Source: Myxococcota bacterium (GTDB lineage Bacteria > Myxococcota_A > UBA9160 > UBA4427). From it: a stretch of 33,988 nt of DNA. Below, one piece after another: positions 1 through 8,623 of this stretch (the first letter of the stretch is position 1; each line of letters starts with the position of its first letter). The notes under the pieces were generated by a model. That model saw nothing but the letters and a program-made list of their open reading frames with translations, was not told the DNA's origin and did not search any database. A program made the position numbers and the translations under genes. The stretch covers positions 1-33,988 of the forward strand of contig JAPYTP010000047.1 in assembly GCA_029941885.1 (NCBI GenBank), read 5' to 3'.

Positions 1-526
1 ACAGCATCCCGAGCACCAGGAGGACACCCGTATAGAAGCCCCAATAGGCGCCGAGCAGCAGCACGGGACGGGTGGGAGCCTCCGCGCCCATCGCGGGTAG
101 CCAGCCGAGTTCTGAACCGAAGAGTACGAACCCGTAGCCCGCCGCAGCCAGCCCGCAACCAACGCCGACGCCGTTTCGGTCGAGAAAGAGAGCGCCGTAG
201 AGCACGACGAGCGCATAGAGGAAGGTGAAGACGGATTCGCTGGCCCCGGAGAAATACACGAGCGACGTGACGATCGTGATGTCGATCCCGACCTGCACCA
301 TCGCGAAGCGAGCGGGATCGCGAGTGCGATCGATCATCCTCGCAGACACAATCGTCGCCATGAAGGCCGCGGCGATCGTCCAATAGACGCCCCAGATTCC
401 CGGGCCGCTCTGATCGCCGTCGATCAGATCGATCGTGACCGCGAGACCGAGACTCAGTGCCGCGAGCAGGAGCCGGGCTCCGAGAAGCCAGCCAAGACCC
501 TTCCGAGTCCTCGAATCAACGAGCAT
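1..526 (-). CDS. pilS: PilS-like sensor histidine kinase, N-terminal membrane part (cut by window edge)
   Basis: Reading the minus strand from an ATG at 526 gives about 175 residues that run off the window. The sequence is dominated by hydrophobic segments (around residues 12-32, 43-60, 75-110, 118-135 and 150-170), which is the six-helix sensor of PilS kinases. A stretch reading FSGASESVFTFLY resembles a conserved loop of the PilS membrane domain. It lies 75 bp downstream of pilC in the order pilB-pilT-pilC-pilS, as in myxobacteria, where PilS and PilR control pilin expression. The kinase core is outside the window, so the function rests on the membrane domain and context. A GTG directly before the ATG is an equally possible start. 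Confidence 0.75.
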   Translation of the reverse strand, partial: MLVDSRTRKGLGWLLGARLLLAALSLGLAVTIDLIDGDQSGPGIWGVYWTIAAAFMATIVSARMIDRTRDPARFAMVQVGIDITIVTSLVYFSGASESVFTFLYALVVLYGALFLDRNGVGVGCGLAAAGYGFVLFGSELGWLPAMGAEAPTRPVLLLGAYWGFYTGVLLVLGML

Positions 527-600
527 CACCCCCGAAAGCCCCACGATTCGCCGCCCCTCCCCGGACCTACGCCGAATGCCCGACGCGAATTCCGTTCGAC

Positions 601-1812
601 TCAGCCGATGGTGTCCGCGATCGTGAAGATCGGCAGGTACATGGCGATCAGGATCGTTCCAATCGACCCACCCATGAACACCATCATGATCGGCTCGAGC
701 ATCGCGGTCAGGCCCGACACCGCGGAATCGACCTCGTCGTCGTAGAAGTCCGCAATCTTGTTGAGCATGACTTCCATCGAGCCCGTCTCCTCACCGACTG
801 CGACCATCTGGACCATCATGCTCGGGAAGATCTTCGAGCCCCGAAGCGGCTCGGCGATTGTCTTGCCCTCCGAGATCGCCTGTCTCGTATTCTGGAGTTC
901 TTCTTCGATGATCATATTGCCGGCGGTCTTGGCCACAATGTCGAGACCATCGAGAATCGGAACGCCGGAGGATATCATCGTGCCCAACGTCCGCGTAAAG
1001 CGGGCCACGGCCACCTTCTTGATGATATTGCCGAACACCGGGAGGCTCAGCGCAATCGCGTCCGTTCGATATCGGAAGGCGAGGCTTCGCATTCTCGCCT
1101 GACCGAAGAGCGTGAAGAAGATGAAGATACCGGAGAGTGCGTAGACGATATACGCCTGCATCCAAGCGCTCAGCGCGATCACCATCTGTGTCGGCCCCGG
1201 CAAGGTCCCGCCGAAGTCGGCAAACATCTGTTCGAAGACCGGGATCACCTTCACGAGCAGCAGCACGATACACGCGACCGCGATCACGGAGACCGTGGCC
1301 GGATAGACCATGGCGCCTTTCAGCTGCTTTCGGAGCTTTTCCTGCTTCTCGAGTTGGACGGCAAGGCGATTCAGGATCGTGTCGAGAATACCGCCGACCT
1401 CGCCCGCAGCGATCAGGTTCACGAAGAGGTCATCGAAGACCTTCGGATGCTTGGCGAGGGACTCCGCGAACGTGAGTCCAGACTCGACGTCGCCCCGAAC
1501 GGCGCGCAAGACGTTCTTGAACGTAATGTTGTCCTGCTGGTCGGCGAGGATCTGGAGACATTGGACCAGCGGCAGACCCGCATCCACCATCACGGCGAAC
1601 TGGCGCGTGAAGACGACCAGATCCTTGATCGTCACCGGGGGCGCGAGGAAGGGGAAGATCTCCGAAATGTCTCTCGGTTTCTCTTTCACCTTGTCGGGAA
1701 CGAGCCCCATGTTCTTCAAGTGCAGCGAGACCGAGTCCGGCGTCGCCGCCTCGAGCTCACCCTTCTTCTTCTCACCCGAACGCGTCTTCGCATTCCAGAG
1801 ATAAATCGGCAT
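601..1812 (-). CDS. pilC: Type IV pilus inner-membrane platform protein PilC
   Basis: A 403-residue protein, the normal length for PilC/GspF. PilC sits in the inner membrane and couples the PilB and PilT motors to pilus assembly and retraction. It has two T2SF domains (about 65-190 and 265-395), each with the family's Gly-Glu turn (AAGEVGG at 136-142 and AVGEETGS at 338-345), and three membrane helices (about 170-192, 217-237 and 373-395). The N-terminal MPIYLWNAKTRSGEKKKGE is typical of the family. The ATG at 1812 has GGAG upstream. The gene follows pilT by 62 bp on the same strand and precedes pilS. Confidence 0.95.
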   Translation of the reverse strand: MPIYLWNAKTRSGEKKKGELEAATPDSVSLHLKNMGLVPDKVKEKPRDISEIFPFLAPPVTIKDLVVFTRQFAVMVDAGLPLVQCLQILADQQDNITFKNVLRAVRGDVESGLTFAESLAKHPKVFDDLFVNLIAAGEVGGILDTILNRLAVQLEKQEKLRKQLKGAMVYPATVSVIAVACIVLLLVKVIPVFEQMFADFGGTLPGPTQMVIALSAWMQAYIVYALSGIFIFFTLFGQARMRSLAFRYRTDAIALSLPVFGNIIKKVAVARFTRTLGTMISSGVPILDGLDIVAKTAGNMIIEEELQNTRQAISEGKTIAEPLRGSKIFPSMMVQMVAVGEETGSMEVMLNKIADFYDDEVDSAVSGLTAMLEPIMMVFMGGSIGTILIAMYLPIFTIADTIG

Positions 1813-1874
1813 TGGTCAGTCTCCTACGATCACGTCGCCAAGATTTGCAGCGTCATCGGATTCCTCGATCGTCC

Positions 1875-2984
1875 TCACGGCTGCCCGGAGCGACGCTTAC
1901 TCCCGGCCCCCGCGCCTGCGGGTCCCTTGTTGATCAGCGACTGCAGCTCTTCGACGTCCGGGCTTCGCCCCTTGGCCACTTCGGGGTCGACGAGGCGCCG
2001 CGTGACGAGCGAGGCGAGACATTGATTCATCGTCTGCATGCCCGACTTCTCCTGGCCCATCTGCATGGACGAATAGATTTGGTGAATCTTGTCGTCGCGC
2101 ATTAGTGCGCGAATCGCTGCATTCGGCACCATCACCTCGAGCGCCAGGGCACGCCCCGGCCCGTTGGCTCTGGGCAGCAGCGTCTGGCACATCACGGCTT
2201 CGAGCACGAAGGAGAGCTGTTGTCTGATCTGAGACTGCTGATAGGGCGGGAACACGTCGATGATTCGGTTGATCGTCTGGATCGCAGAGTTCGTGTGCAG
2301 AGTGGCGAAAGCCAGATGCCCCGTTTCCGCCACGGTAAGCGCAGCCTCGATCGTCTCGAGATCTCGCAGCTCGCCAATCAAAACGACGTCCGGATCCTGA
2401 CGAAGGATATATTTCAGCGCCGCCTTGAATGAGTCGGTGTCCGACCCGATCTCCCGCTGGTTGACGATGCAGCCCTTGTGGGGGTGCAGATACTCGATCG
2501 GATCCTCGATGGTGACGATGTGCTCGTTCCGCTCGCGGTTGATGCTGTCGATGATACTGGCGAGAGTCGTCGACTTTCCTGAACCCGTCGGACCCGTCAC
2601 GAGAATCAGCCCGCGCGGCTTCTTGGAGAGCTCTGCCACGATCGGCGGAACACCCAACTCGTCGAAGGTCAGAATCTTGAAGGGGATCGCGCGGAACACT
2701 CCCCCCACGTTTCCGCGCTGGACGAATACATTGCCCCGAAAGCGAGAGAGCTTCTGGACGCTGAAGGAAAGGTCGAGCTCGCTCGTTTCCTCGAAGCGAT
2801 GCTTCTGGGCATCCGTGAGAACGGAATAACAGAGCTGCTTCGTCTCCTGCGGTGACAGGGGCGGCATCTTGAGCGGATGCAGCTTCCCGTCGATGCGAAG
2901 CTGCGGCGGTGTCCCGGTCGTGATGTGAAGGTCGCTCGCGCCCTTCTCGATCATCGCCTTCAGGAGCTGATGCATATTGGCCAA
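1875..2984 (-). CDS. pilT: Type IV pilus retraction ATPase PilT
   Basis: A 369-residue hexameric ATPase that powers pilus retraction, and so twitching or gliding. Visible motifs are Walker A GPTGSGKS (131-138), the Asp box around IEDPIEY (159-165), Walker B RQDPDVVLIGELRD (195-208), the His box TGHLAFATLHT (221-231) and the PilT signature AIRALMRDDKIHQIY (290-304), which separates it from PilB. The start is TTG at 2982-2984: AGAGGA lies 7 nt upstream, while the ATG three codons downstream would be 16 nt away. The C-terminal tail (about 350-369) is Gly/Ala/Lys-rich and probably disordered. It lies between pilB and pilC, likely in one transcript. Confidence 0.95.
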   Translation of the reverse strand: MANMHQLLKAMIEKGASDLHITTGTPPQLRIDGKLHPLKMPPLSPQETKQLCYSVLTDAQKHRFEETSELDLSFSVQKLSRFRGNVFVQRGNVGGVFRAIPFKILTFDELGVPPIVAELSKKPRGLILVTGPTGSGKSTTLASIIDSINRERNEHIVTIEDPIEYLHPHKGCIVNQREIGSDTDSFKAALKYILRQDPDVVLIGELRDLETIEAALTVAETGHLAFATLHTNSAIQTINRIIDVFPPYQQSQIRQQLSFVLEAVMCQTLLPRANGPGRALALEVMVPNAAIRALMRDDKIHQIYSSMQMGQEKSGMQTMNQCLASLVTRRLVDPEVAKGRSPDVEELQSLINKGPAGAGAGSKRRSGQP

Positions 2985-2991
2985 GACGAAT

Positions 2992-2997
2992 TCCTCT
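2992..2997 (-). promoter_or_regulatory. Shine-Dalgarno deciding the pilT TTG start
   Basis: AGAGGA on the minus strand, 7 nt before TTG at 2984 and 16 nt before the next in-frame ATG, supports TTG as the start. Confidence 0.65.
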
Positions 2998-3035
2998 CTT
3001 CCCTGAATCTCAAGACTCGAAGCCGGCGCCGCGGC

Positions 3036-4745
3036 CTAAGCCGAATCCGATGTACTGACCCGGTAGACTTCTGAAATCGTCGTGACGCCGTCGAGCATCA
3101 TGTTGAGTGCGCTCCGTCGCAGCGTCACCATGCCCCCGCGGATCGCTTCGCGCTTGATCTCGGCTCCGGAGGCTCCGTTCAGAACGAATTCCTTGAGCGA
3201 GTCGGTCATGACCATGACCTCGTAGATCGCCACCCGGCCCTTGAAGCCCGTATCCGAGCAGAGACCGCAGCCCTGGCCCTTCTTGGCCTGAAAACTCTTG
3301 ATCTCGTCTTCAGACAGCCCGGCATTCGTTACCTGTTCCATGTCGACGTCGGGATCGTCCCCCACGCACTCACTGCAGATCCGACGGGCGAGGCGCTGAG
3401 CTACGATGCAGTTGACCGCCGAGGACACCAGGAAGGGCTCGATGCCCATGTTCAGGAGTCGATTGATCGTCGAGGGCGCGTCATTCGTATGCAACGTCGA
3501 GAGCACCATGTGACCTGTCAGTGCCGCCTTGACCGAAATCTCGGCGGTCTCGAAGTCGCGAATCTCACCGACCATGATGATGTCGGGATCCTGCCGCAGG
3601 AACGACCTCAGTGCGGCCGCGAAGTTCAGGCCGATATCCTCGTGCATCTGTACCTGGTTGATGCCCCCGAGATTGAACTCGACGGGATCCTCTGCCGTCG
3701 AGAGATTCTCGCTCGTCTGATTCAGCTCGGAGAGCGCCGAATAGAGTGTCGTCGTCTTACCTGAGCCCGTCGGACCCGTAACGAGCACCATGCCGAAGGG
3801 CTGGTGGATACAGTCCTTGAAATCGTCGAGCTGAGGCTGCTCGAAACCGAGCTTCGTCATGTCTAGCTGCAGATTGCTCTTGTCCAGGAGACGAAGAACG
3901 ATCTTCTCTCCGAAGAGCGTCGGCAGGACGGAGACACGAAAATCCATCTCACGGCCCTTGCCCATCTTGAGTTTGATTCGACCATCCTGAGGCAATCGGC
4001 GCTCGGCAATATCGAGCTCCGACATGATCTTGACGCGAGAGGTCAGTGCGTTCTTGAGTTTGAGGGGCGGCTTCATCACCTCGTAGAGCACGCCGTCGAT
4101 GCGGTAGCGGACTCGAAACGACTTCTCGTACGGCTCGATGTGAATATCCGAGGCGTTCTTCTTGATCGCGTCGGTGAGGATCAGATTGACCAGTTTGACG
4201 ACCGGCGCGTCCTCGGCCTCGCGGGCGAGACCGGCCGTGTCCTCTTCCTCGTCGCCCGATACGAAGTCGATTCCCTCGTCGTCGAAGCCCGCCATCACAT
4301 CGTCGAGGAGATCTTCCTCGGGCTCGGCGTAGTACATCTCGATCGCGGCGCGAATCGCGTCCTCGGACGCGACGACTGGCTGGATGTTGTACCCGGTCAG
4401 GAATTTGATGTCGTCGAGGGCAAAGATGTTCGACGGGTCAGCGGTCGCAAGAATCAGCGTCGATCCCGCCCGATTGACCGGCACGACGCTGTGTTTATTG
4501 GCCACTTCTTCCGGGATGAGTGCGAGGACCTCCGGCTCGATCTGGAAGTCGTCGAGGTTGATCGAGGGGACACCATATTGTTTCGCGACGAACTCGGTGA
4601 GTTCGTTCTCGTCCATGAAGCCGAGGGCCGTGATCTGTGCGCCGAGGCGTCTACCTTTGGTGGCTGCCTCTTCCCGTGCCTTGAGTAACTGCTCAGACGA
4701 GAGCAAGTTCTCTTTGACCAGCAGCTCTCCTATGCGCTCGTTCAA
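3036..4745 (-). CDS. pilB: Type IV pilus extension ATPase PilB
   Basis: A 569-residue assembly ATPase of the GspE/PilB family. The N-terminal MshEN/T2SSE_N domain (about 1-150) begins NERIGELLVKENLLS. After an acidic linker (about 140-180) comes the motor domain with Walker A GPTGSGKT (324-331), Walker B RQDPDIIMVGEIRD (384-397), the His box TGHMVLSTLHT (410-420) and a Cys tetrad (CxxC at 457/460 and 493/496) that binds zinc in this family. I place the start at TTG 4743-4745, with GGAGG 7 nt upstream. An in-frame ATG at 4937 would add 64 residues of basic, family-unlike sequence. It is the first gene of pilB-pilT-pilC-pilS, after a 336-bp gap that probably holds the promoter. Confidence 0.94.
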   Translation of the reverse strand: MNERIGELLVKENLLSSEQLLKAREEAATKGRRLGAQITALGFMDENELTEFVAKQYGVPSINLDDFQIEPEVLALIPEEVANKHSVVPVNRAGSTLILATADPSNIFALDDIKFLTGYNIQPVVASEDAIRAAIEMYYAEPEEDLLDDVMAGFDDEGIDFVSGDEEEDTAGLAREAEDAPVVKLVNLILTDAIKKNASDIHIEPYEKSFRVRYRIDGVLYEVMKPPLKLKNALTSRVKIMSELDIAERRLPQDGRIKLKMGKGREMDFRVSVLPTLFGEKIVLRLLDKSNLQLDMTKLGFEQPQLDDFKDCIHQPFGMVLVTGPTGSGKTTTLYSALSELNQTSENLSTAEDPVEFNLGGINQVQMHEDIGLNFAAALRSFLRQDPDIIMVGEIRDFETAEISVKAALTGHMVLSTLHTNDAPSTINRLLNMGIEPFLVSSAVNCIVAQRLARRICSECVGDDPDVDMEQVTNAGLSEDEIKSFQAKKGQGCGLCSDTGFKGRVAIYEVMVMTDSLKEFVLNGASGAEIKREAIRGGMVTLRRSALNMMLDGVTTISEVYRVSTSDSA

Positions 4746-5081
4746 CGGAACCCCTCCACCAGACGGCCACCGATCGCGCGGATGCGCGGAACGGGGGCGC
4801 CGGGTCGCTTCGTGCGCGTTCTGCACATCGCAAAACAAACGCAATCTCGCTGAGTTATCGGCGGAGAACGGGGTTGACTTGAACCCGTCGCACAACGGGA
4901 CACGGGGTTGCATCGAAATGGTCGTGATGGGGGGCACAGACTACGACCACGGGACGTGAGCCCTGCGCCCCATCGGCGTCACATCGCAGCCCCGACCGGG
5001 GCTCCGCCCTCGGCAGAGTTCTCCGCACGGGCTCGATCTCGAAACGATTTCAGCGACCGGAAAGTCGCTCGACCCGCCCGA
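4746..5081. other. Intergenic region upstream of pilB
   Basis: A stretch of 336 bp between ribF and pilB. The frames crossing it show no family-like protein. It should carry the pilB promoter, but I see no sigma-54 GG-N10-GC site and no convincing sigma-70 pair. A short imperfect inverted repeat (GGGTT/AACCC, 4871-4886) is the only structure noticed. Confidence 0.5.
4753..4757 (-). promoter_or_regulatory. Shine-Dalgarno deciding the pilB TTG start
   Basis: GGAGG (inside GGTGGAGG) on the minus strand lies 7 nt before TTG 4745. It supports the shorter protein, whose N-terminus matches the PilB family. Confidence 0.7.
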
Positions 5082-6029
5082 TCAGATCTTCAACCGCACG
5101 CGGGCTTCATCGACGTCGCGTGCGATCTGTTCTCGAAGCGCATCGACGGATTCGAAGCGTTGCTCTCCCCGGAGCCGTCCCTCGAACGTGAGGTCGATTT
5201 CGACACCATAGAGATCGCCCGTGAAGTCGATCACGTGAGCCTCTGCGACCAGGTCTCGGCCATCGTGGAAAGTTGGGCGGTATCCCACATTCGTCACCAC
5301 CGGGAGGATCTTGCCCTCCCATTCTCCCGCTCCGCGAACACACCGCATGTGCCCGTAGTAGACCCCCGGTGCCGGAAGGATCTCGGTTTCCGGGGCCAGG
5401 TTGGCCGTCGGAAAACCAATCGTCCGCCCGCGCCGATCCCCTTCGGCCACGTCGCCCCGAGCGCAGAAGGGGCGCCCGAGCAGGGTCGCCGCCTCCTCCA
5501 CCCCCCCGGACGCGAGCAGCGCGCGAATCCGAGTTGAATTGACGTCCCGACCCTCGACCGAAACCTCGGGGACGACCGTGACCGAGAAGCCGAGATGGGG
5601 ACCCCGTTCGGTCAAGAGCCGCATCGAGCCCTCTCGATCGCGCCCGAAATGAAAGTCGTACCCGACGAAGACCTCGACCGGCCGAATCCCTCGATGGATC
5701 AACTCTTCGATAAAATACTCAGGGGTCACTTTGGCGAATTCGAGGTCGAAGGGCTCTGCGATGATCGCGTCGAGCCCCAACGATTCGAGTATCTCGACCT
5801 TCTGCTCGAAGGTGTCGAGCAGACGAAGATCTGCGTCCGGCTGAAGGACCCGACGCGGATGAGGCTCGAACGTGTAGAGGACGGACTCGCCCTCGAGCGC
5901 ACGGGCCCGCTCGACCACGAGATCCAGGATCGCCTGGTGCCCGAGATGCACCCCATCGAAATTCCCGATGGTCAGCACGGGCCGCGTGAATTCACGCGTG
6001 AGATCCGAAATGCCTCGAAATAATTCCAA
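5082..6029 (-). CDS. ribF: Bifunctional riboflavin kinase / FAD synthetase
   Basis: A 315-residue enzyme making FMN from riboflavin and ATP, then FAD from FMN. The N-terminal nucleotidyltransferase domain has IGNFDGVHLGHQ (21-32), YTFEPHPR (52-59) and VNSTRIRALLASG (163-175). The C-terminal flavokinase domain starts around 180 and has GRTIGFPTANL (201-211) and the VVTNVGYRPTF region. The start is TTG 6027-6029, with GAAGAGG 6 nt upstream, giving the usual RibF length. A longer frame, with an ATG at 6162-6164 or beyond, adds basic sequence unlike the family and has no ribosome-binding site. It is on the same strand as hflC upstream and pilB downstream, both across long gaps. Confidence 0.93.
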   Translation of the reverse strand: MELFRGISDLTREFTRPVLTIGNFDGVHLGHQAILDLVVERARALEGESVLYTFEPHPRRVLQPDADLRLLDTFEQKVEILESLGLDAIIAEPFDLEFAKVTPEYFIEELIHRGIRPVEVFVGYDFHFGRDREGSMRLLTERGPHLGFSVTVVPEVSVEGRDVNSTRIRALLASGGVEEAATLLGRPFCARGDVAEGDRRGRTIGFPTANLAPETEILPAPGVYYGHMRCVRGAGEWEGKILPVVTNVGYRPTFHDGRDLVAEAHVIDFTGDLYGVEIDLTFEGRLRGEQRFESVDALREQIARDVDEARVRLKI

Positions 6030-6035
6030 CGACTG

Positions 6036-6042
6036 CCTCTTC
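6036..6042 (-). promoter_or_regulatory. Shine-Dalgarno deciding the ribF TTG start
   Basis: GAAGAGG on the minus strand, 6 nt before TTG 6029. No comparable site precedes the ATG at 6164. Confidence 0.6.
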
Positions 6043-6216
6043 CGTTCCTCGCCCGACGCTCGTCGAACGGTCGGTTCTTCGATTCCCCTCGGCGCGATTC
6101 GCACGCCGATGTGCTTGGCCGCCTGCCCGGCTGTTCCCGCGCGGATTCCGTCGTACTCCTTCATCGCACGGTTTCCAGGCCTCTTCTCGATGATCTTGGC
6201 TGTAGCCTTTCTCGTA

Positions 6217-6618
6217 TTAGCGACGATCAATCTCGTTCTGGGTCTGGATGAGGTGTCGGCCTTCGGTGCGGCGCACAGCGCCCTCCGGGCCGATGCTCCT
6301 GACCTGCCCCGATTCGCTCCCTTCGCAAACGTCCTTCGCAACCCGGGGCTCCCACTCCCCTCCTGCCACCGGGCGGACGTCCTCCCGATTGCGAACTTCA
6401 TCGTTGTCTTGTCGCCTCTGCGACGGCGAGCCGCGCGATGGAGCTTTTGGCGGCCGTGGGTCCGGGAATCGGTCCAGCCGGGCCATCGAGCCGACCCTGG
6501 CCACGGCCCTGATCCTATCGCTTGCGACCGCTGTTCTCCACGAAACAGCGATCCTTCGGCCGGCCAGACCTGGAGCGGCCAAAGCCAGCACCAGCGGGGT
6601 CCTCGCGAGGGCGCTCAT
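6217..6618 (-). CDS. Doubtful small exported or hypothetical protein
   Basis: A 133-residue open frame in the 636-bp gap between hflC and ribF, on the operon strand. In its favour: the right orientation, a GC-rich third codon position like neighbouring genes, and an N-terminus (MSALARTPLVLALAAPGLAG) that looks like a short signal peptide. Against it: no clear ribosome-binding site, no recognised family, and a mature part rich in Arg, Glu and Gly as random frames in high-GC DNA often are. Plus-strand frames in the same gap look no better. Confidence 0.25.
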   Translation of the reverse strand: MSALARTPLVLALAAPGLAGRRIAVSWRTAVASDRIRAVARVGSMARLDRFPDPRPPKAPSRGSPSQRRQDNDEVRNREDVRPVAGGEWEPRVAKDVCEGSESGQVRSIGPEGAVRRTEGRHLIQTQNEIDRR

Positions 6619-6665
6619 CGGTCTGGCTGCGGCGTTCGGCGTGACTGGGCGTTCCGGCCTGGCAC

Positions 6666-7586
6666 CTATCGCGGTGCGCCGGACGGGTCGAGAAACTTGA
6701 AGAACTCGTGATCCGGGGAGACTACGAGGGTCGTATTCTCGCCGAGCGTCTTGCGATACGCCTCCAGACTTCGAACGAAAGCGTAGAACTCGGGATCGTT
6801 GCTATAGGCCTTCGCGTAGATCCGGGCCGCTTCGGCATCGCCTTCACCGCGAGTGACTTCGGCCTCGGCCCGCGCCACCGCCACTTCCTCCCGGGCCTGT
6901 CCCTCCGCCTTCGCCCGGATCTCCCTGGCTTCGCGTTCGCCGATCGCGCGCTTCTCCCGCGAAATCGCGCGCCGCTGCTCTCGCATCTGTTCGAACGTCG
7001 CGTTCTCGGTCGGGAGCGGAAGCTCTGTGCGATTGATCCGGACATCGATCACGCGAACCCCGTTTCCGGCCAGTTCCAAGGTCGCCCGTTCATGGAGATC
7101 GTCGAGCGCCTCCGCGCGGGCCAAAAGCTCGGCCATCGACAGAGTCCCCACGGCGTCGCCCACCAGCGCGCCAACCGTCCGCTGGATCAGGCTCGTCGCT
7201 TCGCGAGGGCCTCCCAGAAAGCTCCGCCGAAACTCGAGTGGAGATTCGATCTGCCAGAGCGCGTAGTAGTCGACGATCAGTCGTTCGTTCCCACCAATTT
7301 CAATTTCCGTCGCAGCGGCGTTGAGATATTGGATCTTCTTGTCGAAGACCAGGACCTCGTCGACGAATGGGAAGCGGATCAAGGGAATTCTGAGATAGGG
7401 AATCGGCTGCGTCTCGTAGAACGCCACGCCCGCCTCGGTCAACTCCGCGACGGGCTTGCCTAATCGAAGCACGAGTCGATATTCGTCGGCACGATTGATC
7501 ACGATCGGCCCGCGGTCGAATTGTGCTGCCCAGAGGGCTCCCACGACGACCGCGCCGAATACCACCAGAAGAAAGAAGAACCTCAT
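6666..7586 (-). CDS. hflC: HflC-like SPFH membrane protein, FtsH modulator
   Basis: A 306-residue protein with one N-terminal membrane helix (about 3-20) followed by an SPFH/Band 7 domain. The segment VFDKKIQYLNAAATEI and the later coiled-coil part rich in ARAEAE and RGEGDAEAARIYAKAY, then DPEFYAF, are HflC hallmarks. HflC and HflK form a large periplasmic complex around the FtsH protease and limit its attack on membrane proteins. The ATG overlaps the hflK stop by 4 bp (ATGA), so translation is probably coupled. The order hflK-hflC is the usual one. Confidence 0.93.
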   Translation of the reverse strand: MRFFFLLVVFGAVVVGALWAAQFDRGPIVINRADEYRLVLRLGKPVAELTEAGVAFYETQPIPYLRIPLIRFPFVDEVLVFDKKIQYLNAAATEIEIGGNERLIVDYYALWQIESPLEFRRSFLGGPREATSLIQRTVGALVGDAVGTLSMAELLARAEALDDLHERATLELAGNGVRVIDVRINRTELPLPTENATFEQMREQRRAISREKRAIGEREAREIRAKAEGQAREEVAVARAEAEVTRGEGDAEAARIYAKAYSNDPEFYAFVRSLEAYRKTLGENTTLVVSPDHEFFKFLDPSGAPR

Positions 7587-8623
7587 CGTCCCGCCCCCAA
7601 AGGCGGCACCTGATTCCCAAGCGGGAGCAGTGGCAGCATGTTCACGGTATTCGGTTCGACCACCATTTTCGCTACCCCAGGTAGGATCTGCTCCATCGTC
7701 TCGAGGTACAGGCGTCGCCGTGTCACCTCCGGCGCCGCCTGGTACTCGACCAGCAAGGCCTCGAATCGGGTCGCCTCGCCTCGAGCCTCGATGACCTTCG
7801 CGCGCCTGTAGGCCTCCGCTTGTTCGTGCATCTCGGCGGCCTCGGACCGGGCTCGCTGCAGTATCTCCTTGGCGTCACCCTCGGCTTGCAGGGACGATCG
7901 CTTCTCGTCCTGGCCCGCACTGACGACATCTGCGAACGCCTCGCGGACGGCATCGGGCGCCTGCGGCCTCTCGAGGTTGATGCGCCTGACTTCGAAGGCT
8001 GCCTCGTGGCCCATCTCCGTCACGTAGCTCTTCAGCATCGCCGCGAGCAAAGAACGGGCTTCTTTCTCGATATCGCTTCGATCCTGGGAGAGCACCGCGT
8101 CGATGGACCGCTTGCCGATCACGTTCCGCATCGCCGCCTCCGTCGCGTCGTGCAGCACCGCCCCCGGATCGGCCATCGAGAATCGATACGCGTAGGCGTC
8201 CCCGACCTTATACTGCAGTTCGTAGGCGACATTCACGATGTTGCTATCCGCGGTCTGGATCGCGTCGCGTTTGATCCGATCGGCGATCTCGCTTTCTTCC
8301 GCATCCGAAGGCTTTCCCGGCGTCGAATTCGTTGGCCTCGAGCCGAAGGACTCGGTGCGAAGACGGCTTGTGTTGACGACTTCCCGAGACTCGATCGGCG
8401 ACGGCAGGTGGAATGAAAGTCCTTCGACATCGCGAATGCGATCGAACGCGCCGAAGCGCAGGATCACGGCGGATTCACCGGGGCTGAGCATGAAAACCCC
8501 GCTTGAACCCCACGCCGCGAGGACCACTAGTGAGATGAGAAGAATCAACGTGTTCACGATCCTACGCGTCACGCCACGGCCCGCTTTGCCTGCAGCGTCT
8601 TGCTTCTCATTCTTCGTCGCCAA
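7583..8623 (-). CDS. hflK: HflK-like SPFH membrane protein, FtsH modulator
   Basis: A 346-residue partner of HflC. A short Lys/Gly-rich cytoplasmic head (1-20) precedes a membrane helix (about 22-40) and the SPFH domain (about 43-260), which begins VFMLSPGESAVILRFGAF. The DPGAVLHDATEAAMRNVIG segment and the Ala/Glu-rich helix through QAEAYRRAKVIEARGEA are typical of HflK. The start codon is TTG 8621-8623, placed directly after the slipin stop (TAG-TTG), with GAGGG 7 nt upstream. It overlaps hflC by 4 bp. The cluster slipin-hflK-hflC puts three SPFH paralogues in a row. Confidence 0.92.
   Translation of the reverse strand: MATKNEKQDAAGKAGRGVTRRIVNTLILLISLVVLAAWGSSGVFMLSPGESAVILRFGAFDRIRDVEGLSFHLPSPIESREVVNTSRLRTESFGSRPTNSTPGKPSDAEESEIADRIKRDAIQTADSNIVNVAYELQYKVGDAYAYRFSMADPGAVLHDATEAAMRNVIGKRSIDAVLSQDRSDIEKEARSLLAAMLKSYVTEMGHEAAFEVRRINLERPQAPDAVREAFADVVSAGQDEKRSSLQAEGDAKEILQRARSEAAEMHEQAEAYRRAKVIEARGEATRFEALLVEYQAAPEVTRRRLYLETMEQILPGVAKMVVEPNTVNMLPLLPLGNQVPPLGAGR

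Larger units (their letters stand above)
6030..6665. other. Long gap between hflC and ribF
   Basis: A stretch of 636 bp with no recognisable gene apart from the doubtful frame at 6217-6618. Open frames exist on both strands but none resembles a known family. I see no tRNA, repeat array or strong terminator. It may hold the ribF promoter. Confidence 0.4.

Noticed and set aside
457-2025. A 522-residue plus-strand open frame across pilC
   Set aside because: It is the antisense shadow of pilC: Arg/His/Asp-rich, no family resemblance, and the minus-strand protein is an unmistakable PilC.
4746-4937. N-terminal 64-residue extension of PilB from the ATG at 4937
   Set aside because: The extension is basic and unlike PilB N-termini, while TTG 4745 has a good ribosome-binding site and begins the family-like sequence.
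6651-6670. TGGCACC sequence near the hflC end as a sigma-54 promoter
   Set aside because: There is no GC dinucleotide at the required 10-bp spacing and it overlaps a gene end.
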